From positions 62,001 to 126,000 of the forward strand of contig KV918954.1 of NCBI GenBank assembly GCA_002049455.2: a DNA stretch of 64,000 nt, in the 5' to 3' direction. The translations under genes were made by a program, and so were the position numbers. The stretch comes from Porphyra umbilicalis. Taxonomy: Eukaryota > Rhodophyta > Bangiophyceae > Bangiales > Bangiaceae. The first letter of the stretch is position 1. Each line of letters opens with the position of its first letter. Of this stretch, positions 34,430 through 43,639 are shown in pieces. Below the pieces are notes generated by a model that worked only from the letters and a program-made list of their open reading frames with translations, was not told where the DNA came from and ran no database searches.

Positions 34430-36505
34430 ATGGCGTCGGCCGATGCGGCCCACGGTACGGCCTCCATGGCGGTCGACAGTCGGGGCGGTGCTCCTGGTGA
34501 CGTGCTCGAAGAGGAGGAGGAGATTGACGGCACCCTGGCCTCCCTCCTGTCGGATTCTTGGCCGACTCCCGCCGTCGTGGACGACTCTTTTCGCCGGTTC
34601 CCCTGGGACCTCGGGGGGTCCCTGGTGGAACAGCGGTATGCGGTCCTTGAGGGCCGCCGCATGGTCCGTCTATGGACGACCATCCGGGCCAACTATGGCC
34701 CGTTGTACGCCGTCCCCAAGGGGACGGCAACGGACTTCCCCTTTCTCCGTCGCCAGGAGGACTGGCGGGTGTGTCAGGTGCTTCGCCATCTGGCGTAGCG
34801 AGACCTCCCCCTGGAGGTAGGCGACAAGCCCTACTTCTCGTGGGACTACTACCCTGGCACCCCCCCCAAGTTGGGGGAGGAGGACCGCGGGTACTTTGTA
34901 CCCGGCGCCCTGGGGGAGTGGACGGTTCGGACTACCCTGGGCGTCCTGGTGCTCCATGAGCAGCGGGAGGTCCGAGAAGTTCCGGTATCTCGGCGTAAAG
35001 CCCTGTATCCGATCGCCCCCCTTTGGTGGGCGTCGGTCGAGGTGCCGCGCGGTATGGCCGCGCGGATGCCGCAGATGGTGGCGCTGTGTGGCAGCAAGCT
35101 GATGGGAGAGGTCCTCGGGGGACCCTACCACATTATGTTGGCAACCCTTTGGGCCGCCGAGGTGGCCGACGTCTTCGTCGGCAGCATCCGCCACCATGGC
35201 CATCTGTGGCGTCTTCCACTGGTCCTGCGGACGGCTTTTGTTGAGCTCACGGCAGAGCGACTGTGCTCGGCCGACCCGTCCGCTCGGCCCCTCTTGGAGG
35301 CCGGGTTAGAGCTCCTCCGCATTTTGGAGGAGCATGGGAAGGAGTCGTGGCTCCTGTAGGATGGGAGCCCCCGAGGGGTCTTCCGGTGTGCCACGGTACT
35401 TGACAATGACGGGGTCTTGGTCCTCATGGAGGGCCTTGGTGACTCCATCCTCCCTTATGGGAGGGATGTTACTCATGAACTTCGTCTTCGTCCCCTTGAT
35501 CGGGACCTGGCCACAGCCGGGCCGAACCGTTACGGTCCGGCGGCCCTTTTGGCTCCCCCGGCGGCACAGCCGGCGTCGCCTCCCGCGAGCTTCGCGGGGG
35601 TGCCGTATCCGGCCTCGCCCCTTGGGGGGGCGGTCTCTCGTCCTTACACCCCCCGTGGGGGTGGACGCTTTGGTCGGTCGCGTCGTACCTACCCCGGAGG
35701 AGGGTCGGTTCCCCTTATTGGGGGACGTTCGGGTCCGACGTTGGCGTCCCTTCCCTTGTTCTCGTGGGACGGGGCCGCCCAACTGGGGACCCCTCGGCCT
35801 GTGCGGCGCGCGGTGTGGGATGGCTTGGCCCGCTCCCTAGGGGAGCTCCCCCCGATCCTTACCAACGGGGTGGATCACACCCTGATGATGGCCCTAAGCC
35901 GCACCTTGGTGCGGCTTCGCAACGAGATGGCCGTTATTGTGTCACGCCCTATGGGTGACCGAGAAGCAGACGTGCTGTACTCCTTGAGTACGGTCGACTC
36001 GATCCGCCGCCTCTTGGCGGAGGAGTATGGCGCGGCCGTGGCCGAGACCAAATCCGTCTTGGCGGGATGCTCCATTCGCAACATGGCGTCACCCCCGGTT
36101 CCGGCCGGGGGTGGTATTTCGTCTGCGACGCTACAGCGTCCGCCGTCCCCTTCCCCACCCCACTACGGGGTGGGGCCTGGCTCTTCTGTTCCGTCCCATT
36201 ATGGGGCGGCCTTGGGTTCGGTAGCCCCGCCCCCTTATGGGGCAGGCTTGGAATCGGCTACCCCGTCCCATTTTGGGGCGGGCTCTGGTGTTGCTATTCC
36301 GGTCCCTCAAGGGACGGCGACTGGTCCCTCGGCGACACCCCCGACCTTCTCGGGGCCGGGGTATTACTCGCGCGATGATGATCCCGGTCAGGGGTATAAC
36401 CCTGACTTTGGTTCTCGCTCCGGGGGTTGGCGACTTGTCACCGGGGGTGCTTGGCACCCCTGTCCCTCGGTCATTGGTTGTGTTACCCTTCACCGCCCTC
36501 TTTAA
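34430..36505 (+). pseudogene. E antisense gene (691 codons, two in-frame stops)
   Basis: A single plus-strand frame opposite in direction to gag-pol, from ATG 34430 to the stop at 36503-36505. It is interrupted only by TAG at 34796-34798 and TAG at 35357-35359, with no frameshift. The N-terminus is acidic (VLEEEEEIDG). The centre has WWASVEVPRGMAARMPQMVA near 35030-35090, shared with the C antisense protein. A helical region near 35820-36080 (ALSRTLVRLRNEMA) also has a C counterpart. The C-terminus has four 12-residue repeats of the (H/P)(Y/F)G...GS..P type (36161-36304). It ends 58 bp from the stop of pol, tail to tail, with AATAAA at 36553-36558. No match to a family I know; it is not an env-like protein, since no signal peptide or membrane segment is seen. 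Confidence 0.8.
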
Positions 36506-36552
36506 AGGGAGGTGCCGCACTGTGGGGGAGAGTGCAAGAGGGCCCCGTAGGG

Positions 36553-36558
36553 AATAAA
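36553..36558 (+). promoter_or_regulatory. AATAAA, possible polyadenylation signal of the E antisense gene
   Basis: It lies 48 bp after the antisense-gene stop, in the narrow gap between the two convergent genes. Use of this hexamer in this organism is unknown. Confidence 0.35.
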
Positions 36559-36563
36559 GGGGC

Positions 36564-39500
36564 TTAGCCCCTCTTCTTTGTGACCTTTGTCTCTACGGCC
36601 GCCCGAGCGACTCGCAGGTCTTGTACCCTTTTCTTGATTTGGTCAGAGAAGTATATCCCTTCCCGCGTCAAGGCGGGGAGATTAATTTTCTTCCGGAGAC
36701 AGTATTTCAGGAGGGCTTCTCTCGGAAGAGAAGAGGCAAATTGCCACGTGGCTTCCGCTTCGGGAAACCCAAACCATTTGACTAAGAGCTTCAATTGCCC
36801 GTCATCATTCCAACCATGTTTGATAAATTTTTCAAACACGTATTCGGGACCATCCTTAAGGTGGGTCCCCTCCTTAAAGAGGGCTTGTGCCTTCAGGGCA
36901 CGGGTTCACTTGGCATTTCGCGCCGGGGGCGTGGGAGCTCCAGTGACATGGTCACTGCTCACCGTTCTGATGCCCCTGGAGCTCTCTATCAGGAATCGGT
37001 ACCCATCGGTCTGTAGTACCATGTAAGGCCCCTGGGTCTTGAACCCAAGCTTCTTTGGCGAGCGGTTGTGGGCATCCAGATAGACCCAGTCCCCAGCTTT
37101 TAGCTGGTTATTCTTCTCTCGAGCGCGCGCATCGAAGGCGCGCTTGTACGCTGCCTGGGCTTTCCCCAGGTGCTCCCGGACGTTGGGAATGAGGGCCTTC
37201 AGGTCCTCAACATATTGTTCCGCCGCCGAGCTGGCGTCGACGGGTCGTTCCTCGGCTTGTCTCAGCCGAGGCATCCTCTCAATCCCAATGAGTTGGAGCT
37301 GCCTCGGGCTCACGAAAGCTATGGGGATTTCCCCAGTGCTAGAATGGACCTGCGTATTGTACGCAGTTGTCAAGAGGGACAGATGGCTGTCCCACTCGGC
37401 TTGGTGCTCCGCCACATAGCAGCGGAGCTGTCGGACGAGGGTGCGGTTATACCGTTCCACCTGCCCGTTCGTCTGCGGGTGATAAGGCGAGGTATAGTTC
37501 GAGGCTATACCGAGTAAACCAAGGATGCCCTGGTAATACACCGAGGCAAACTGCGGTCCGTTGTCCGTAAGGACAGTGTCCGGGATGCCGTATGCGGCAA
37601 CCCATGTATCTATAAAGGCTGATGCCACGGTCGGGGCCGTGGCTTCCCTCATGGGGATCGCTCTTGTCAACTTTGTGAACCGGTCACAGATGACCAGGAC
37701 GTGCTTGTGCCCCCATCTAGAGGTGGGCAGTGGGCCCAACAGGTCCATGTCAAGCCCCGAGAAGGGCTCGTCGGCGGTGAACAACTTCATCACCGTCGTA
37801 TGTTTTCTCTCTGAGAGACGGTTCTTGGCGCACGCGGGGCATTGCTCCACGTGCTTGTACACGTCAACGACCATCGTAGGTCAGTACACATACCTACGAA
37901 GGGTGTTTTACATTTTTCTCGAGCCGGCATGCCCGGCTAACACCGACTGGTGTTGGTGAGTTAGGAGGCGCTTCTTTAGCGCCTCGGGGATAACCACTTG
38001 GGTTTCCCGTCCGTACACCGAGCGACGGCAGAGTAGCGCGTTCTTTTCTCGGAAGAAGAACGCCTGACGACTCCACGTGGGGTCGGGGGGCGAAAGAGCA
38101 TCGAGCTCTTCAAGCCTGGCCTGGCAAAAGGCGTCCTCGGCCTGGCCCAGGATAATCTCTCGGGCCGTCAGGGCCCCCATAGGGGCCTCCTCCGGTGACG
38201 CTTCTTGTAAGACGTCACTGGCCCGGGTCTCGACAGCTAGGACGGGGATGTCCTCGTCCAGGGGCGAGGTGTCCAAACCCTCTGTAGGGAGACGCAATAG
38301 CGCGTCTGCCACCTTGTGATCCTTTCCCGGCTTATGCCGTATTTCATAATTGTACTCCGATAGTCGGAGTCGCCATCGGTTAATCCGAGCATTCGGACTC
38401 ATACTAGTGAGAACCGATAACAGGGCGCGATGATCGCACCGCACCACGAATTCCGCACCTTCTAGGTAGGACCGTAAATAGGTCACGGCCCAGACGACGC
38501 CTAGCGCCTCGATCTCCGTGGCGAAATAGTTCTTCTCCGCAGGGAGAAGAGCACGGCTATAGTACCTGATGGGGTGGTATTCCCCGTCGGACTGTTGTTG
38601 CTGTAGGCAACAACCCAGCTGTTCATAGCTGGCGTCGACATCGACGATATAATGCCCGTGCCTCTTGGGCAGGGCTAGGATACGGGCGTCTAATAGACTT
38701 CCTCGGAGTATCTCAAAGGCGTCCGTCTCCTTCCCTGAGGGTGGAGGAAGCTTCTTAGGAAGCTTGGTGCTTGTAAGCGCCGTTAGTGGCTTCGCTATCT
38801 TAGCGAAGTCTGCTACGAAGCGGCGGTATACGCCGCACATACCCAGAAAGCTCTTCATCTGGGTTTGGGTTTCCGGATAACGGAGACCCCGAAGCGCCCG
38901 GAGGTTTTTCTCCAGGACATGTACCCGTCCTGGTCGGATCACATGACCAAGGTATTCCACTTCCTCCTGGAAGAAGTGGCACTTAGACGCCTTCAAGGTG
39001 ACCCCTGCCTTCCCGAGCAGGGTCAGCACCTCATCAAGGTGCTGTAAGTCTTCTTCGGGGGAGCCCGAGAAAACAATCACATCATCCAGATACACCAAAC
39101 ATATCTGCCATTTCACGCCGGCCAGGATCATATCCATGGCGCGTTGGAAATTCGCAGGGGCGTTGCACAATCCAAAGGGAAGGCGCACGCACTGCCACGC
39201 GCCCGAGTGGCACGTGAAAGCCGTGAGATGTTTGTCCTCCTCGGCTATTGGTATTTGCCAGTAACCCGCGTTACAATCCAGGATGGAGAACACCCTGGCG
39301 TCCCCTAGGGAATCGATGCACTCATCCATCCGGAGGATGGGATACGCATCCTTGATAGTCATCAAGTTGAGCTTTCTGTAATCGATACAGAAGCGTACCG
39401 AACCATCAGGCTTCGGTACCATGACCACGGGGCTAGCCCATTCCCCACTTGCGGGCTCAATGACGTCCATCGAGCTCATACGCTCGACTTCCCCTTTCTC

Positions 39501-40709
39501 TCTCTCCCGGGCCATGGGCCCGGCCTTGTACAGGTATTGTCTCACGGGGACAGCCCCAGGCTTCAGTCGGATTCGGTGTTCCACCCCTCGAATTCAGCCG
39601 AGCTTTCCCTCCCAAAGGGAGGAATGCTTTTGGAGGAGGGCCTTTACGGGCCCCGACCACTCCGCCGGCACCGAAGAAACATCCACCTTCGGCAGAGGTG
39701 AACCCTCTACCCCCTTAGGGGGCGTAGCGCGCTCCTTGAGCTCGCTCTCCGAGACCTCGTACGTCGGCCCCTCGTGGGCGTCGATGTACCCGATGGTCAT
39801 ATCGGTTGTTAGCCGCAACGGCGTAACGCCCAGGTGCATCACCTGGATGGTTATGGGCTCGTCTGCCATCATTATGGCCGGGCCTTGGGCGACCTGTAGA
39901 CCATGCTTGTGGTACAAAGGCGGTCGCCCTCTCACGAGGCCATGCCCCGTGTATGTACTTCTTACGGGAACATGGGCTATCGTCCCGGGTTGAACCCAGG
40001 TCTTCCGGGCCGGCTTCAGTTGAGCCGTTAGCCCCTCGGGGCAAGCACAGACCGCCGAAATGGAGGGATTGGGGCGTCCCCTAGGGGCTCCCCTCCTTTT
40101 GATCGGCACCTTGGTGCCGTCTAGGAGTTCCACATGTTGCTCCTGTGTTGCAATGTTTTTTGTCGCAACGTCGATGAAGGAGAAGCCCAAAATAGCTGGG
40201 ACACTCATATTGTTCACGACTCCAAAGGAGATGTAGGAGGTCTGACCCCTAAGGGTCACACCAAGACAGACAGCTCCAACAATGGGGAGCCAGCCCCCAT
40301 TGACATCATGGAACATCTTCGCGAGATCACCCAGCGGTTGCAGCGGGGTGTCGACCGGCAATAGCCGCCGGTCTATGAGCGTCGGGCCACTACCCGTATC
40401 CAATATAGCCCGGGTAGTGAGATCAAATCCTGCCGTCAGGAATAACCGGACGGCTAGTTGGTAACTAGAGAAGGGCATGAACGCGCAAGGCGTTCCCTTT
40501 GGGGGTCTCCCTTGGGAGGCCCCCACTACTCGACTAGGCCGGCTTCTCCCGGCCCTACGAGATGACTTGCATCTCGGGTCGACTCCATTCGTCTCCCAGG
40601 CGGGTGGGATAACCCCACCCGCTACTCGTTTCCCGAGGAAGAGTTGTCCTCCTTGTTCTGCTCGGCCGCATCCCTCTCTGGGGAGGGTGAGTCGTCCGAG
40701 GACGACCAC
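36564..40709 (-). pseudogene. E pol: protease, RT, RNase H, integrase, chromodomain (four stops, no frameshift)
   Basis: One continuous minus-strand frame of about 1380 codons. Protease ILDTGS near 40400. RT has FCIDYRKLN, LDCNAGYW and YLDD near 39090. RNase H has VDASYEQLG and RCDHRALLS. Integrase has CPACAKNR, the Asp in MDLLGP, LTDNGPQF and HPQTNGQVERYN. The chromodomain (36600-36850) reads VKWFGFPEAEATWQF. In-frame stops: TGA 39594-39596 between protease and RT, TAA 37908-37910 and TGA 37881-37883 in the integrase zinc-finger region (at positions where relatives have Tyr and Trp), and TGA 36906-36908 before the chromodomain. It overlaps the end of gag in another frame (40622-40709), as expected for a frameshift-expressed pol. 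Confidence 0.93.
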
Positions 40710-42691
40710 GAAGGGCCATAATGTTCCCGCACCGCCGCGACCGGTTGTCCCTTACGGACTTCCTCGTCCGCCTTGCGGCGCTCTTCGCACCGCTCCAGAA
40801 AGGCTTTGGTCAACAGAGCCTTTGTCCCCGCATGAAGGCGGGGACACTCTCGAAAGAAATGTCCCCGCATGTTACATGCGAGACAGATATTTGTCCGGGG
40901 TCGCCCAGGACGTCCCGCTTCTCCCCCCTTGGGGTTAGTCCGTGGGGAAGGCCCTCGAGGCCCTTCCCCCACCTTAGCGGAAGCCCCTTGGGCCTGTCCT
41001 TGAGGGACGTCCTTCATCCTAGGGGGGCCCCATCGGGATGGACCTGCTTCCCCAACCTTCGGGGGGTCCCTTCGGGGGAGATACACCTCCCCCACCTTAG
41101 GTGGTCCCCATCGGGAATGACCCGGAGAAACTTCCCCCACCTGAGGTGGGGCTGTTACTGCCGCGGTTACGTATTTCCGCGGCGCTGGTCGAGCAGCGCG
41201 ACGCACCCGACGGGCCTCGGCCCGTCGGTCCTCTGCATCCTTCTGCTCCTGGAGGCGCCTACGACAGACGTCCCCCTTCCGCTGGGCATATTGCACCAGC
41301 AGGTCCATTGGCATGTTGGGGGTATTATGTTCGCGCACATCGGCGCGTATCTCCCAACCCAGCCCCTGCATATAGCGACTTTTCATCTGTCCTTCCGTGT
41401 GAATGTATCCACACAGGCGACGTAACCCCCGTAGGCCTACGTAGTATTCATTCTCTGTTTCCTCCGCCCCTTGGGCGGCCCCATGGAACATGGCATCTTG
41501 GTCGCTTAGCGACTGCTCATCCGCATATTTGCGGAGGAGCCAGTTGATCAGTTCCAAGTAGGAGCTGACCTCTCCACTCCGCCCTCCTTGGAGGGACGGC
41601 ATGATCGTATATAATTCCCGTTTGAGATCACCCTTAGTGAACTCGGGAAGGAGATACAGGGCTCGGCCCTCCGAGATGTCATTGTCGTCACCCGCTTTTA
41701 CGAAGCGGCTGAGGAATTTGAAGACGCCTAAGGCGAGCGTCCCATCCCACTCTGCATCACGGCCAAAAGTGGCCGATACATCCTTACGCAGACGGCCTAG
41801 GCCGTGCGCCATGGTCCGGTCGTACCGGATGTCGGTATTCGCCAAAGCATAAGTTGCGCAGTCTAAGCCTGCGGCATAGCGGTCGTCCGCGGGGACGATC
41901 TTAGGGGGAATCCGACGGTGGGATTCCCCTCTCAGCTCGTGCCCTAGGGCACGGGTGACCGATCGACGGGGCACATGGCGACCCCCGTCTCCCCCGGAGT
42001 ACTCCCCGTCCGAGGAGGAGGAACTCATGCGCCTACGTCGGCGCCGGGACCGTCTAGTGGTCCCGAGGGCTGTCTCGATAAGAGACAGTCGATCGTGTAA
42101 CGGGCTCATCAAAGCGTCCAACGAATCCCGTAGGGCTGCCGATATGGCAGCCGCGTCTTGGGCCCCCGTTGGGGCCCGGTCACCACCTCCACGAGGAGGT
42201 GTTCGGGGTGGGCCGGCGGCTCTCGCCAGCCCGTCACATGGGCCCCATGGTAAACGGGGGACCGCTTGGTCCCGCCTCCCCGGGGTTAGAGGAGGTGGAG
42301 GCGGGAAATCCCTTCCGGCTCCACCCTGCACACCTTGGAGGGGAGGAGGTGGGAATTCCCTTCCACCTACGCCCCCCGCACCTTGGGGGGGAAGAGACGG
42401 GAATACCCCTCCGTCTACATCCCCCGCTCCTTGGGGGGGGAGAGACGGGAATACCCTTCCGCCTGTGCCCCCCGCCCCATGGGGGGGGAGAGACGGGAAT
42501 ACCCTTCCGTCTCCACCCCCGTCGCCCGGCGCGCCACGCTCTGGCGTGGCGGTGCCGGCTTGACGCTCCCGCCGAGGATGGATCCCTCCGGGGTCCTGAG
42601 ACCCCGAGCCCTCGCTGGCTCCGTCCAGGTCGCCCAGTGACGGGTTGCCGGCGCCCGGGGCGCCGGTCTTCGCCACCCCAGTGGTGTCCAT
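40622..42691 (-). CDS. E gag (intact, 689 residues)
   Basis: Open from ATG 42691 to the stop at 40622. The N-terminal region has five tandem 16-residue repeats of the type G(R/G)VFPSLPPQGAG. The capsid-like core (about 41900-41250) has RYDRTMAHGLGRLRKDVS, TFGRDAEWDGT and SYLELINWLLRKYADE. Next are repeats containing PPKVGE, then a zinc knuckle CLACNMRGHFFREC (C-x2-C-x4-H-x4-C, about 40890) and an acidic Ser-rich tail. It is homologous to the D Gag. I chose ATG 42691 over an upstream GTG because it is the first ATG. This is the only intact large gene I find in the nest. Confidence 0.9.
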   Translation of the reverse strand: MDTTGVAKTGAPGAGNPSLGDLDGASEGSGSQDPGGIHPRRERQAGTATPERGAPGDGGGDGRVFPSLPPHGAGGTGGRVFPSLPPQGAGDVDGGVFPSLPPQGAGGVGGREFPPPPLQGVQGGAGRDFPPPPPLTPGRRDQAVPRLPWGPCDGLARAAGPPRTPPRGGGDRAPTGAQDAAAISAALRDSLDALMSPLHDRLSLIETALGTTRRSRRRRRRMSSSSSDGEYSGGDGGRHVPRRSVTRALGHELRGESHRRIPPKIVPADDRYAAGLDCATYALANTDIRYDRTMAHGLGRLRKDVSATFGRDAEWDGTLALGVFKFLSRFVKAGDDNDISEGRALYLLPEFTKGDLKRELYTIMPSLQGGRSGEVSSYLELINWLLRKYADEQSLSDQDAMFHGAAQGAEETENEYYVGLRGLRRLCGYIHTEGQMKSRYMQGLGWEIRADVREHNTPNMPMDLLVQYAQRKGDVCRRRLQEQKDAEDRRAEARRVRRAARPAPRKYVTAAVTAPPQVGEVSPGHSRWGPPKVGEVYLPRRDPPKVGEAGPSRWGPPRMKDVPQGQAQGASAKVGEGPRGPSPRTNPKGGEAGRPGRPRTNICLACNMRGHFFRECPRLHAGTKALLTKAFLERCEERRKADEEVRKGQPVAAVREHYGPSWSSSDDSPSPERDAAEQNKEDNSSSGNE
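42300..42520 (-). repeat. 48-bp tandem repeats in E gag
   Basis: About five units of 48 bp, each with GGGAATACCC(T/C)TCCG and a CCCCC...GGGGG palindrome. They encode the 16-residue Gly/Pro/Phe repeats of Gag. Confidence 0.85.
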
Positions 42692-42844
42692 GGCGGGAAG
42701 ACTTCGTCCTGCTGCGGAAACAATCACTCCTCAAAGACGATCTCAACGGAACAGTCACAGCCAAGGGCAAGACAAAGCACAGCAGAGAGACCACCGTGAG
42801 AACTGCCACAGGGTAGACCCGACTGATCAAGAAGGGCCAGACCC

Positions 42845-42866
42845 TGTCCCCCGCTGATCCACCAAA
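42845..42866 (-). promoter_or_regulatory. E primer-binding site
   Basis: On the minus strand the LTR end ACATTTGG continues as TTTGGTGGATCAGCGGGGG, close to the B primer site. B and E probably use the same or related tRNAs. Confidence 0.65.
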
Positions 42867-43634
42867 TGTAGTGGTTTCTGCCCGCAAAGCCGACGGGGCA
42901 CGGCCCCGTCAGAAAACCCAGCACAGGATGCGGAGCGACACAAAGGAGAAAGAACACAAACGCCTGGATCACAGGGCGCAGAGCGCACCAGAACGCCGGA
43001 ACTAACGCAAACGCAACGCTGATTTATTCGAGTACGCACGATGACCCCAAAGCATACACTCATATACCCTCAGAAACAAGACGCAGGGCGTGCACAATCC
43101 CGACCCAGGAAAAGACGGTCGTAGGGGGGCCGGGGCCCGATGGGCCACGGTCCCTGATGAGGGGTCCTGGTGGCCCCTGCCACCGATCAAGGGACCCCCT
43201 TCCACTGGAAGAGAGATATGGTCCCTGGATTTAAGCCAGCTTGGACTGAAATTGCCCAATACATCACTAGGGACTTATCCCCAGATTTTCAACTCTCCGA
43301 TCGAAGTCCTCGTGGGATATCGACAGTGGCCGATATCTAATCTCGGCCCCGGGCTTCTCCCCAGCCAAAGGAGCTTCCACAAGCTTCCAGGCCCCTCTAG
43401 GGGGCCAGGATCGAGGGGTCGCGTGGCCCCTCGTCCGCGTCAGGCCCTGTCCCCCTCTGCCTCTGGGCAAGGGGGATGTCAGACTCGGGGGTGGACCTGA
43501 GCGCCACCTGGCCTGCGCCCCGAAGGGGCGCCGCACACCGCTCCCTCTAGGGGCATTGCGTGTGTGCTCGCGGCCCATCCCCCGGCTCATACCAGGGGGA
43601 TGGCGTCATCAGGGGAGAGGGGGTTTCCCCCACA
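42867..43634 (-). repeat. E 5' LTR (768 bp)
   Basis: Pairs with 33288-34055. It is followed in + orientation by the second CACCT. Confidence 0.95.
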
Positions 43635-43639
43635 CACCT

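Larger units (their letters stand above)
33288..43634 (-). mobile_element. Complete family E retrotransposon (10,347 bp), inverted inside B2
   Basis: Target duplication CACCT (33283-33287 and 43635-43639). Both LTRs are 768 bp with about eight substitutions (about 1 percent), the youngest large insertion in the window. gag and pol run on the minus strand. A 691-codon gene runs on the plus strand between pol and the 3' LTR. It is unusually rich in short perfect inverted repeats. Confidence 0.96.

Noticed and set aside
36564-40709. Alternative genetic code with TGA or TAA as sense in E pol
   Set aside because: All three stop codons occur as interruptions, and long B and E frames end at ordinary stops with no consistent reassignment.
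33288-43634. G-to-A hypermutation (RIP or APOBEC-like) of E
   Set aside because: The differences between the two E LTRs include several transversions in both directions, and the TAA at 37908 needs a transversion.
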